From a virus: a DNA stretch of 51,041 bases. The stretch lies in IMG/VR virus record IMGVR_UViG_3300044675_005446, positions 1-51,041 of that record; one strand, written 5' to 3'. Below, one piece after another: positions 26,542 through 34,028 of the stretch. A model generated the notes under the pieces. That model did no database searches. It had not been told where the DNA came from and saw only the letters and a list, made by a program, of their open reading frames with translations. Each line of letters opens with the position of its first letter. Position 1 is the first letter of the stretch. The position numbers and the translations under genes are program-made.

Positions 26542-27307
26542 TTACAATTTGTTACCACAAGACGGACAAAACTTATATTTTGATTTTGTCTTGGTACCAC
26601 ATTCGGTACAATAATGTTTAATATCTTCAGTAGTATTAATTTTATTACTTAATGGTAATATTTTTAAATTTATTTGATGTAAAATAGTTAAATTCTTCGT
26701 ATGAATTAGTAAATTTTTGATTGGATTTTTCACCTTTTTCAACTCTACCAGTTTCAATCGATTTTTTAGATTTAACACTTCTAATGTTTGGACCTTCAAA
26801 TGTATTAGTTCCACTATTTAGAGATGTGGTAGAAAGATATGTTGTTGATGAGTTATTGGTAAAAGTTATATCGCCATAATACGGAGAACCTATATTAATG
26901 TGTGACCAGCCAGTATTCCAATTACCACCTGAAAGATGAGGATAATTAACTATTTGAGATTCATCATAGAATTCAATTCTAACATCCCCATTTAGGTCAA
27001 TTGCATCACGATTCTCGGACGTATCTTTAACTTCATAGGTACTGAACTCAAACTTGTTATTTGAGTCAATGAAACGTTCTAAAAAGACCCTTTGACCTGG
27101 TCGAATAACAATCCCACTTGTCGAGATGTACTTACCATTAAGTTTGATTTTACAAAGTACTGATTTTTGTGTTGGATTATGAATTTCGAATTCGAAATTA
27201 TCTTTGTCGTTAAGGAATACGACATTACCATTGTAGATTTTTAAACGCGACTTTTTCTTTGTGATGTGAGCAGTCGGTTTGCTCACCTTAGTTGTTGTGT
27301 AATACAT
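26542..27307 (-). CDS. Probable +1-frameshifted protein with C-terminal zinc ribbon
   Basis: The ATG frame runs 27307 to 26645 (220 residues): a beta-rich domain (about 20-110: LKIYNGNVVFLNDKD, IVIRPGQRVFLERF), a Thr/Ser-rich linker, then IETGRVEKGEKSNQKF and a stop just after FKNITIK. In the +1 frame the sequence continues without stop to 26542 and encodes INTTEDIKHYCTECG plus KFCPSCGNKL, a four-Cys zinc ribbon. The ribbon has no plausible start of its own. The shift could be programmed near the slippery TTTAAAAAT before 26645, a real mutation, or a sequencing error in the A-run. Function unknown. Confidence 0.6.
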
Positions 27308-27371
27308 TTTTTTTAATTTTAAAATAGTTAATGACTATGTTACCAATACCTTCGTGTCCGTGAATACTCTA

Positions 27372-27386
27372 CAGCCTTTAGGGCTG
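27372..27386. other. Short stable hairpin in the leader of the zinc-ribbon gene
   Basis: CAGCC (27372-27376), TTTAG loop, GGCTG (27382-27386). On the minus strand it sits about 65-80 nt before the ATG at 27307, so it is in the 5' leader of that gene. There is no adjoining T-run, so it is not an intrinsic terminator. The rest of 27308-27440 shows nothing else I recognise. Confidence 0.45.
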
Positions 27387-27440
27387 GGGACTGATAAACT
27401 AAAATCTTAAAATAAATATAGTAGATTTGAAAAAAAGTTG

Positions 27441-27448
27441 TATATTTG
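27441..27448 (+). promoter_or_regulatory. -7 box of the small-RNA promoter
   Basis: TATATTTG exactly matches TAnnTTTG. A TTG at the usual upstream distance is absent (the nearest TTG is only 11 nt away), so the upstream element is weak. It points at the three-hairpin RNA that begins a few bases downstream. Confidence 0.45.
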
Positions 27449-27451
27449 TAC

Positions 27452-27560
27452 TGTAATTAAAGGAAACGATTTAGATACAAAGTATTTAATTACATGGATA
27501 AGTCTAAACCGACTTATTTAAACAGGGTAGGAACGATTCAGATACAACACCCTGTTTTTT
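27452..27560 (+). ncRNA. Putative small RNA: three hairpins with two near-identical loops
   Basis: Hairpin 1: perfect 10-bp stem 27452-27461 / 27485-27494. Hairpin 2: ATAAGTC 27498-27504 / GACTTAT 27511-27517. Hairpin 3: AACAGGGT 27521-27528 / ACCCTGTT 27549-27556, followed by a T-run, so it is also an intrinsic terminator. The large loops of hairpins 1 and 3 share almost the same 18-20 nt, from AGGAA through CGATT to AGATACAA, although their stems are unrelated. No open reading frame of note. The transcript would start near 27453 from the TATATTTG box. No known RNA family is recognised. Confidence 0.65.
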
Positions 27561-27562
27561 AT

Positions 27563-27979
27563 TTAATCAACCCAAATAACTATTTGATTTTCACCGACTC
27601 TAAATGGGTTGTCATAAGATTCTCTGAATACAGTTGATATTACCAATTTCCAAAAATTATCCTCAACATGTTTTGGTATTATTGCTATTGCAATTTCTTT
27701 TTCAGCCGATTTAACAACAAACGCATCATTATGAGTAATATTGTGCTGTGCGATTTTTTCGGCAATTTCTTTCAAAGATAAACTGACTATGTATTTTACT
27801 TCTGAGTTTGAAATTTCTTTTTCATTATAATTTTCAATATCGTTCCTTGTTTTTCTATCATACGCGTGAATACTTCTATCAACGTCAAAAGAATACTGAA
27901 CTTCAAAAGAAGACATTAATTGAGCAATTCTTTTTTCTAATAATAGATGTTCCTTAATTAATTTTCGTAAATTACTCAT
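27563..27979 (-). CDS. Hypothetical protein, possibly a BECR-fold nuclease-like domain
   Basis: 138 residues. N-terminal amphipathic helix SNLRKLIKEHLLLEKRI, then residues about 30-60 with DRSIHAYDRKTR (His and Arg spaced as in phage proteins of the barnase/EndoU/RelE-like fold), a helical central part, and C-terminal beta strands IAIAIIPKHVEDNFWKLVIS and ENQIVIWVD. The fold guess rests on motif memory, so nuclease activity is uncertain. It lies downstream of the major capsid gene and its terminator, and starts 4 nt after a TATTTATA element. Its 3' end abuts the small RNA, convergently. Confidence 0.5.
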   Translation of the reverse strand: MSNLRKLIKEHLLLEKRIAQLMSSFEVQYSFDVDRSIHAYDRKTRNDIENYNEKEISNSEVKYIVSLSLKEIAEKIAQHNITHNDAFVVKSAEKEIAIAIIPKHVEDNFWKLVISTVFRESYDNPFRVGENQIVIWVD

Positions 27980-27983
27980 ATGT

Positions 27984-27991
27984 TATAAATA
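27984..27991 (-). promoter_or_regulatory. Late-promoter-like element TATTTATA
   Basis: Minus strand reads TATTTATA 4 nt before the ATG at 27979. It follows the capsid-gene terminator at 28006-28031, so the downstream gene needs its own promoter here. Confidence 0.55.
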
Positions 27992-28005
27992 CCTTAAAAA
28001 CAAAA

Positions 28006-28031
28006 AAAGGAGACAATTTCTTGTCTCCTTT
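28006..28031 (-). terminator. Intrinsic terminator after the major capsid gene
   Basis: AAAGGAGACAA (28006-28016), 4-nt loop (GAAA on the minus strand), TTGTCTCCTTT (28021-28031), with a T-rich tail on the minus strand. It lies 20 nt after the capsid stop. Confidence 0.85.
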
Positions 28032-28051
28032 CTTATAGGGTAAGATATTGA

Positions 28052-29854
28052 TTATCTCAATTCTCTTAAGTCGAATGTTCTAACTCCATCAACTGTGATA
28101 CGTCCGTAGAAACGGTTGTTAACCATTTTCTTAGCGTAACGTGTCATAATACCTTTGATAGGTGTGAAGTTGAATGGATTGTACATTGTAGGTGTTAATT
28201 GTAGAGGTACATACGGTGCGTAGATGTAACCTGTGTCAAGTAAAGATGTACCTTTGTGACCCAACAACACTTGGTTTGGTGGGAAGTAAGGGTCTCTATA
28301 CACTTGGTAACGACCTGCTAATGTACCAACTCTTTCAATACCCATGTTGTATTGGTCTTGCTCAGGAGCCGCGTTTGATACGTGGAAGTATTCCAAGTCA
28401 TCAAAGATAGCACTGATTTCAGAAGATACAACAATCCAGTTAGCTCCACCTCTTAAGGTAGATTTGTGGATTTGTGCAGAAATTTGGTTGATAGCCGTAA
28501 TCAATGTTTGATTCCAGTCTTTTTGAGTGTAAGGAACAGCACTTGAACCAAGACGCTTCCATCCGTTGTAATCCCAACGTAAGTTCCAAGCCGCACCTTT
28601 ACGTAAATCTCTTAAGATTTCACGGTCGATTTCAGCCGCAACTTGCTCAGATAATAAAGCTGTTAATTCAGCTTCAGCATCGATGTTGTGGAACGCCGCA
28701 ACGTCTTGAGCCATTTCAGGAGACCATTGTGCTCTTAATTTTCTTTCTGTTACAGAAACAGTTACTGACATAAGGTCAAAAGAAACTTCACCCATTCTGT
28801 CTTCGAATTCCAAGTTTTTGTAAATTCTGTAAGTAGCTGTAAACGCGTTGTTATAAGCTGTTGAAGATGAGAATGTTGAACCTGTGTAACCGTCCATAGA
28901 ACCACCACAAGTGATACATACAGGAACCTGTAAGTCAACTTCTAAGTAGATTTTACCTTCAGCATCACACAAGTTGTCATATTGACCACCATCAGTTTTA
29001 CTGTTAGGGAATACTAACGTAGCGTTGTTGTTTCCGTATTGTACGATACCTTTACCATATCTTTGAGTTACAACTCTGAATAAGTAAGGGTTAGTTGCGT
29101 TAGCCGCAGTAGTTGTGTTACCAGTAACACCGTAAACAGTCAAATCAGATAAGAAAGCTTCGTTATCCATAGGTTGACCATCAGGACCAATCAATTTACC
29201 TGCTCCGTCAGATGCGAAACCTGTCAATACGATTAATACTTTTCTGTAATCACTTAAAGCGTAAGCAGACTCTACTAATGAATCACCAGACCACGCAACA
29301 GTTTGTGCTTGTGCGGTGATTGCAGAGTATTGACCTTTAGAGTAATCGAACAATCCTGGAGGGTCCAAAGCTGGTTCGTTACCTTCGTAGAATCTATCGT
29401 AAAGGTCTTTAGTGTTGTTGTAGTCGTAACCACTGTTTGGTGTTTGAGTATCCGACGCATTTGGCGAACCATAAGGTGCGTAGTGAATACCAGTACCATT
29501 AAGTCCTCCGTTTTCGTAAGACTGAATGTTAGGTACAAAGTAGAACAATTTACCGATAGGTAAGTTCATAGCTTGTACAGAAACGATGTCGTTTGCTAAT
29601 AATTTAGAGAAAACACGTCTAACGATTGGGAAAACCACTGTTTCAAATGCACCTGTGTCAGATGTAGATGATGCTTCGTTGATTAAATACGATGCTTGGT
29701 TTTCGTACAATTGTGCTACGTTTTCCTTCATGTGACCTTTAAGACCCTCTAAGAATCCTAATTTGTCCCATTTGTTGATTGTATCTTCTTTGATAACTTT
29801 AAGGTGCTTAAGACCGATGTTACCAACAAGACCTGATTCTAATAATGCTCCCAT
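28052..29854 (-). CDS. 23: Major capsid protein, T4 gp23-like
   Basis: 600 residues. FPIVRRVFSKLLANDIVSVQ (about 76-95), AMNLPIGKLFYF and the C-terminal half with AAEIDREILRDLRKGA and FTPIKGIMTRYAKKMVNNRF (about 563-582) are characteristic of the gp23 HK97-type shell protein. The N-terminal 60 residues are helical and end LINE before ASSTSD, matching the gp21 protease consensus (I/L)xE, so maturation probably removes residues 1-60. It is downstream of scaffold and protease genes as in T4, with a strong terminator after it. No TATTTATA is seen directly upstream, so transcription may read through from the scaffold gene. Confidence 0.96.
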   Translation of the reverse strand: MGALLESGLVGNIGLKHLKVIKEDTINKWDKLGFLEGLKGHMKENVAQLYENQASYLINEASSTSDTGAFETVVFPIVRRVFSKLLANDIVSVQAMNLPIGKLFYFVPNIQSYENGGLNGTGIHYAPYGSPNASDTQTPNSGYDYNNTKDLYDRFYEGNEPALDPPGLFDYSKGQYSAITAQAQTVAWSGDSLVESAYALSDYRKVLIVLTGFASDGAGKLIGPDGQPMDNEAFLSDLTVYGVTGNTTTAANATNPYLFRVVTQRYGKGIVQYGNNNATLVFPNSKTDGGQYDNLCDAEGKIYLEVDLQVPVCITCGGSMDGYTGSTFSSSTAYNNAFTATYRIYKNLEFEDRMGEVSFDLMSVTVSVTERKLRAQWSPEMAQDVAAFHNIDAEAELTALLSEQVAAEIDREILRDLRKGAAWNLRWDYNGWKRLGSSAVPYTQKDWNQTLITAINQISAQIHKSTLRGGANWIVVSSEISAIFDDLEYFHVSNAAPEQDQYNMGIERVGTLAGRYQVYRDPYFPPNQVLLGHKGTSLLDTGYIYAPYVPLQLTPTMYNPFNFTPIKGIMTRYAKKMVNNRFYGRITVDGVRTFDLRELR

Positions 29855-29900
29855 TTTAGTATTTGTTTTGTTTTTAGTTTATTTTTTATTTATTTTATTT

Positions 29901-31454
29901 TTAACCAATTTTACCCATTAAATCCTTCATTCTTAAGAATTGTGGATTCTCATAAGTTTTTGATTCAATCAATGTTGTTGATGAACCTGTAGTGACAGTC
30001 TTGTTTAATTTTTGACCTACTGATTCATTAATTGATTTTGTATCTACCTGAGATAATTCGTCTTTGATTGACTTATAAAGATTTTTAGATTCTTTTAAAG
30101 TTTCAACATCGTCAAATCTTCTTAGGATATTCAATTTTTCTTTTTTAGTAGTTGAGTGTTCTGTGAACAATCTTGTAGCGTATGCCAAGTTTGAATTAAA
30201 GATTGCAACTTCGTTAAGTTTTTCTCTAAATACATTCAAAGCCTTTCTGTACTCTTCATTCTTTTCTCTCAACGTTCTAACTTCTTCTTGAGTAGATTCT
30301 ACTTTAAGACCATTACCACTATAGTTATAGTTTCTATTGTTTGTAATACCCTTTCTTAAACCTCTACCTTCTTTGGAACCCATTCCGTATGTTCTAGCAG
30401 CTTCTTTAGTTTCTTCTTTTTCAAAAGCTTTTCTTTTCAAAGTGTCACCTTTTTTAGTAGTGTAATCTTCTTTACCTTTCATGGTCTTAGATTTATCACC
30501 CTTGTTCATTCCGTAATCACCTTCTTTAGTTTCTGCTTTAACAACTTTGGATTTACCTTCCATATTTTCACCTTTCTTGTAATCGAATTTTGCTTTACCA
30601 GTACCTACTGATTTAGGACCTTGTTTTTTCTTTTCATTGAATCCACCTTTAGCTTTATCTTTGTAAGAAAATTTAGGACCTGAGCCAATTCCAACACCTT
30701 TAGGTTTATAAGTTTCATTTGTTAAATCGTCCTCGTATTCTTCCATCATTTCAGAATCATCTTCCATCATTTCAGAATCATCTTCCATCATTTCAAAATC
30801 GTCTTCCATCATTTCAGAATCGTCTTCCATCATTTCGTCTTCTTCGTCTAATGTAATTTCATAAACAACCTCATCTTCCATATCAATGTCAGATGAATCA
30901 ACATCTTCCATATCACCTGAGAAAATTGCGTTAATTACATCATCGACAGACTCGTCTGTTTCTTCGTAACTCATTCCTTTGTCTTGCATTAATTCGTCTT
31001 CTTCAGACTCACCAAGCTTAACAAGATATTCTACGTCAGCGTCTTCATCACTTAAGTGAACATTTTCGCCATCTTTCTTTACAATGATACCGTCATCTTC
31101 ACCCATAGCTTTGAACACCTTAAGAATTTCTTCGTCAGAAGCTCCAGTTAAATCTATTGGACTTTCTTCTGAATCCATGTCCATATCCATGTCCATTTCC
31201 ATATCGTCATCATCTGAACCCATTTCCATATCCATGTCCATTTCCATTTCATCGTTATCAACATCCGCATCAACGTCTGTATCTAATTCAATCTCATCCT
31301 CAGCTTCTTGCTCAGATAAAGATTCCTTTACTAATTGATTGATTTCCTCCTTCATTGTAGAAGCAAGTATTCCTTTTGCATTTTCGGCTATGACATCTTC
31401 AACTTGTTTCATTTGAATAAGAGCCTCTTGAACTAAAGTTTTATTTTCTTTCAT
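29901..31454 (-). CDS. 22: Prohead core scaffold protein, gp22-like
   Basis: 517 residues. The C-terminal 130 (EEVRTLREKNEEYRKALNVF; LKESKNLYKSIKDELSQ; YENPQFLRMKDLMGKIG) match the helical scaffold of T4-type phages. The N-terminal 50 residues are helical (QEALIQMKQVEDVIAENAKG). In between lies an unusual acidic Met/Asp/Glu block (about 50-110) and a repeated MEDDSEM unit (five copies, about 208-245), then a lysine-rich 'KGKxK' zone. Long acidic and basic low-complexity regions suggest a flexible core and are longer than in T4 gp22. Placed between protease and capsid genes, as expected. Confidence 0.8.
   Translation of the reverse strand: MKENKTLVQEALIQMKQVEDVIAENAKGILASTMKEEINQLVKESLSEQEAEDEIELDTDVDADVDNDEMEMDMDMEMGSDDDDMEMDMDMDMDSEESPIDLTGASDEEILKVFKAMGEDDGIIVKKDGENVHLSDEDADVEYLVKLGESEEDELMQDKGMSYEETDESVDDVINAIFSGDMEDVDSSDIDMEDEVVYEITLDEEDEMMEDDSEMMEDDFEMMEDDSEMMEDDSEMMEEYEDDLTNETYKPKGVGIGSGPKFSYKDKAKGGFNEKKKQGPKSVGTGKAKFDYKKGENMEGKSKVVKAETKEGDYGMNKGDKSKTMKGKEDYTTKKGDTLKRKAFEKEETKEAARTYGMGSKEGRGLRKGITNNRNYNYSGNGLKVESTQEEVRTLREKNEEYRKALNVFREKLNEVAIFNSNLAYATRLFTEHSTTKKEKLNILRRFDDVETLKESKNLYKSIKDELSQVDTKSINESVGQKLNKTVTTGSSTTLIESKTYENPQFLRMKDLMGKIG
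30743..30836. repeat. In-gene tandem repeat (21-bp unit)
   Basis: About five copies of a 21-bp unit containing TCTTCCATCATTTC, with small variations. It encodes the MEDDSEM repeats of the scaffold protein on the minus strand. Confidence 0.8.
31178..31252. repeat. In-gene Met/Asp repeat
   Basis: Short repeated units of TCCATATCCATGTCCATT type, encoding alternating Met-Asp/Glu residues of the scaffold protein. Low-complexity, in frame. Confidence 0.75.
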
Positions 31455-31475
31455 GAAAATCTATTATTTTTACAA

Positions 31476-31483
31476 TATAAATA
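31476..31483 (-). promoter_or_regulatory. Late-promoter-like element TATTTATA
   Basis: Minus strand reads TATTTATA followed by TTG, 21 nt before the scaffold ATG at 31454. A second TATTTATT lies at 31542-31549. Both come just after the terminator at 31564-31589, in the order terminator, promoter, gene. Confidence 0.55.
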
Positions 31484-31563
31484 TTACCAAAAGACAAAAA
31501 ATATCGTTTTCGGTAGTTTTATTATTTTTTTATTTATAACTAATAAATATTTCAGAGCATAAA

Positions 31564-31589
31564 AAAAGTGGTCTTAACGGACCACTTTT
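31564..31589 (-). terminator. Intrinsic terminator
   Basis: AAAAGTGGTC / GACCACTTTT stem (31564-31573 / 31580-31589) with a 6-nt loop and a T-run on the minus strand. It ends transcription of the gene at 31610-31819 and the protease gene before it. Confidence 0.85.
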
Positions 31590-31609
31590 ATTTAATTTGT
31601 TGAATTAGG

Positions 31610-31819
31610 TTATTCGATTACCTCATCAATCTTACTTTCAGATACTGCTGTAATTCTCCAATCATTAGTAAAACCTTGATATTTTTCCGTAACTTTAGCT
31701 TCCACATCTGTCACTGAAAAACCTTTAACTAATTTTTCTTCTCTGATTTTCTTAATCTTACCTGTATTCTCATCTGGTAAGTCATACTGAATTTTTGCTA
31801 CAAAATATTTTTCGTCCAT
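31610..31819 (-). CDS. Small protein, possibly DUF4494-like
   Basis: 69 residues. A short beta-alpha-beta pattern: YFVAKIQYDL, then EEKLVKGFSVTDVEAKVTEK and ending in WRITAVSESKIDEVIE. This resembles small DUF4494 proteins of Bacteroidota and their phages (the tDxEA step before a helix), but the match is from memory. It lies 6 nt after the prohead protease stop and before a terminator. Role unknown. Confidence 0.5.
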   Translation of the reverse strand: MDEKYFVAKIQYDLPDENTGKIKKIREEKLVKGFSVTDVEAKVTEKYQGFTNDWRITAVSESKIDEVIE

Positions 31820-31825
31820 AATTTA

Positions 31826-32548
31826 TTATTTTCCCAAATAATCGGTTAATTTTCTCATTAAGTCAACACCTTTAGCTTGAAATTCAGAATTTTCAGGAGA
31901 TTTGTATTTCTTTTCTTCCTCTAAGTTCTCCTCATACTTTTCTCTGTCATTTGGATTAGTGAACAAGTAAGCTCCTGGTGTTGATGGAGACGATACTAAG
32001 TCAAAACAGATTAATTCGAAATCATCCTGTACTTCATTTCTTTCGCCAACTTTCTTTAAGGACCCTACCCCTCTTGAAGAAACTCCCATAGTAACACCTT
32101 GTCTCATTAAGTTAGCTGCTTGGTCTCCTTTAGTAGAAACAATACCTCTTTCATGAAATCCTGGTGATGTTAACAATTTAAGTTTACCCATCAAAATATT
32201 TTTATCCCACCATATGTCTGTGATAATATGAGATACTCTATCCAAGTCAATTAAAGATGATTCAGGGTGATTGAGTTCTGAAGTAGACAAACCTTTAGCA
32301 ATTGCCTTTTTATAGTTATCAGCTTCTCTCTTTAATATTCTCTCAGGATAAAATCTTCCATTTCTATTTGGTGTATCGTATTTCTGTAATACCGCATAAA
32401 ATTCAAAAGGATTTCTATAATCTAATTCTTTCGCTTCTCTTAACATCTCGGCATTACGAACATCTTTTGGTGATATCCAACCTGCATCGGTTTCAACCAA
32501 TATTCCATGACCTACTTCACTTGCTTCTAAAATTCTTAATTGTTTCAT
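31826..32548 (-). CDS. 21: Prohead maturation protease, T4 gp21-like
   Basis: 240 residues, typical of gp21 serine proteases. ELNHPESS (His94) and GVTMGVSSRGVGS (Ser157/158) are the recognisable catalytic segments, and FELICFDLVSSPSTPGAYL is the conserved stretch that follows, with the third catalytic residue nearby. The N-terminus MKQLRILEASE includes an (I/L)xE site that may allow self-processing. The enzyme trims scaffold and capsid N-termini after prohead assembly; the likely capsid site is after residue 60 of the gp23 homologue. Confidence 0.93.
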   Translation of the reverse strand: MKQLRILEASEVGHGILVETDAGWISPKDVRNAEMLREAKELDYRNPFEFYAVLQKYDTPNRNGRFYPERILKREADNYKKAIAKGLSTSELNHPESSLIDLDRVSHIITDIWWDKNILMGKLKLLTSPGFHERGIVSTKGDQAANLMRQGVTMGVSSRGVGSLKKVGERNEVQDDFELICFDLVSSPSTPGAYLFTNPNDREKYEENLEEEKKYKSPENSEFQAKGVDLMRKLTDYLGK

Positions 32549-32561
32549 GAATTCTTTTTAA

Positions 32562-32569
32562 GATAAATA
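32562..32569 (-). promoter_or_regulatory. Variant late-promoter-like element TATTTATC
   Basis: Minus strand reads TATTTATC, 13 nt before the protease ATG at 32548. Confidence 0.35.
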
Positions 32570-32593
32570 TACAGTATAAGTATCTTTTTGATA

Positions 32594-33025
32594 TTAATCG
32601 TTTTTAGATGGTGAAAATTCGAAGTATTTGTTCTGAATTACGTTTTCCTTGAATATGTTTTTAATGATTTGTTTGACTGAGTTTTTTATTTCTATGGACT
32701 TGAAATCCATCTCTTGATTTGTGTATAAGTTAACCTCTAAATTTAAGAATGACTTTTTTCCGTGTGAGATACCACTTGTCCTGAGGTCCAAATCAACTAT
32801 ACTTTGTTCTTTGAATAATTCTGTGTTTATGGAGTTGTATACCGAATGTTTGATATCTCTACTTAAATTACAAACAACTCTATTCCAATTATCGTGTTCA
32901 AATTTTGGTGTTACCCATGATTGTATGTTTATGTATAGTGATTTCAAATTTTTTGAATCTACGGTTCCGTATACAGATTTAATTGGATTGTATAGATTTA
33001 ACTTTACACTTTTTCCCTTTTTCAT
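32594..33025 (-). CDS. Hypothetical protein at the T4 gp67/gp68 position
   Basis: 143 residues, basic N-terminus (MKKGKSVKLNLYN), mixed alpha/beta (SLYINIQSWVTPKF; KSFLNLEVNLYTNQEMD) with a helical end. No family recognised. In T4 the small prohead-core genes 67 and 68 lie between portal and protease, and this gene sits in that place. Divergent from the bS21 gene across a 98-nt gap. Confidence 0.6.
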   Translation of the reverse strand: MKKGKSVKLNLYNPIKSVYGTVDSKNLKSLYINIQSWVTPKFEHDNWNRVVCNLSRDIKHSVYNSINTELFKEQSIVDLDLRTSGISHGKKSFLNLEVNLYTNQEMDFKSIEIKNSVKQIIKNIFKENVIQNKYFEFSPSKND

Positions 33026-33123
33026 TAAGTTTCATATTGTCAATGTTTATTTGTTTGTTAAAAAATAACAAATTTTATGGGAATTGTCAAAAACTTTCAG
33101 AAATATTAAGATATTTGTATTAT

Positions 33124-33312
33124 ATGTTAAAAGTAGATGTAAAAAAAGAAGGAATTGAAAAAGCGTTGAAAACGTTAAAGTCAAAAGTGATTAAAACTAA
33201 GCAAAATCAAATGTTGTTTGGTAAAAAAGAATTTGTAAAACCGTCGGTGGTTAAGAGACAACAGAAGTTAAAAGCTTCTTATGTTCAGAAAATGAAATCT
33301 AAATTAGATTGA
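33124..33312 (+). CDS. rpsU: Phage-encoded ribosomal protein bS21 homologue
   Basis: 62 residues from ATG 33124; in-frame codons upstream are hydrophobic and run through the promoter region, so a longer start (32983) is rejected. Basic and helical. The order VDVKKEGIEKALKTLK, then FVKPSVVKRQQKLKASYVQ matches bS21, closest in character to the flavobacterial form (FIKPSVVKR, xxAxY). Tyr53 aligns with the conserved tyrosine near the 16S 3' end. In Bacteroidota bS21 helps hide the anti-Shine-Dalgarno sequence. This phage copy has no Shine-Dalgarno upstream. It is on the opposite strand to the head genes around it, and overlaps the next gene by 9 nt. Confidence 0.85.
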   Translation: MLKVDVKKEGIEKALKTLKSKVIKTKQNQMLFGKKEFVKPSVVKRQQKLKASYVQKMKSKLD

Positions 33313-34005
33313 TTCTTCTAAATTCTTTAACTTAAGGAAATTTAACTGGTCAAACTTCTCAACCTTTAAACGGTCGATTGTTTCGGACAATTTTGTTTTA
33401 ACCTCAAATTCTTGCTCACTTTCTAAAAGTGTTGAAAGTTTTTCGATTGCACTTGAACGCAAATCTTCAAACTTAGTTTTAAGTGAAGATGTGTCTTCAG
33501 ACATTAACTGAATAAATTCTTTTTTAGCCCCTTCATCAAGATTGTCAAGATAACTATTCAAAGTTTGGTTTGCAATTGAAACCATAGATTTTAAAGGAAT
33601 ATTAATTGTTTCTTTAACTGTTTCTTTTTTACTTGAGGTTAGAACTTGAATCAAATTTTTTCTTGATTTTAATCTTTCCATTAAATCCAATTTATTACTA
33701 TAAACAAGTGAATCAACATCAGAGTAGTTGTTCTCCACATTCTCACTCATAGTTTTTGGAGTTTTAATAGTTGGTAATAATTTTTGAATTAAATTAATAC
33801 CTTCATCAAGAAAGTCCTTGGCGTCGTTTTCTGTTAGTCCTTGCGGAGAACTTAGTTGGTCGTATAAAGAATAAAGTTTTGACATATTTTTATTACTCAA
33901 AACATTATGTTTGAATTCTTTTAACGATTTTTTAAACTCCTGTTCATTTCTGTAGGACTCTAATAAATTATTTTCAATTATGGATTTGATTTGTCCGAAA
34001 GTCAT
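33304..34005 (-). CDS. Hypothetical head-region protein
   Basis: 233 residues from ATG 34005. An in-frame TTG at 34020 directly abuts a TATTTATA element and is less likely. N-terminal helix MTFGQIKSIIENNLLESYRN resembles the short helices of neighbouring head proteins and ends in LLE. The rest is helical (LDLMERLKSRKNLIQVL; KTKLSETIDRLKVEKFDQL). It stands directly after the portal gene, so a prohead-core role like T4 gp67/gp68 is a fair guess. Confidence 0.6.
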   Translation of the reverse strand: MTFGQIKSIIENNLLESYRNEQEFKKSLKEFKHNVLSNKNMSKLYSLYDQLSSPQGLTENDAKDFLDEGINLIQKLLPTIKTPKTMSENVENNYSDVDSLVYSNKLDLMERLKSRKNLIQVLTSSKKETVKETINIPLKSMVSIANQTLNSYLDNLDEGAKKEFIQLMSEDTSSLKTKFEDLRSSAIEKLSTLLESEQEFEVKTKLSETIDRLKVEKFDQLNFLKLKNLEESI

Positions 34006-34020
34006 TTTGTTTGTTTTCAA

Positions 34021-34028
34021 TATAAATA
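34021..34028 (-). promoter_or_regulatory. Late-promoter-like element TATTTATA
   Basis: Minus strand reads TATTTATA followed by TTG, between the portal stop (34029) and the ATG at 34005; spacing 15 nt. It shares a 14-nt context (TAATATTTATATTG) with the element before the scaffold gene. Confidence 0.55.

Noticed and set aside
27372-27386. Riboswitch in the leader of the zinc-ribbon gene
   Set aside because: Only one short hairpin is visible and no known riboswitch consensus; listed as a plain hairpin.
32983-33123. Longer N-terminus for the bS21 gene
   Set aside because: The extra residues are hydrophobic, overlap the divergent gene's start, and are unlike any bS21.
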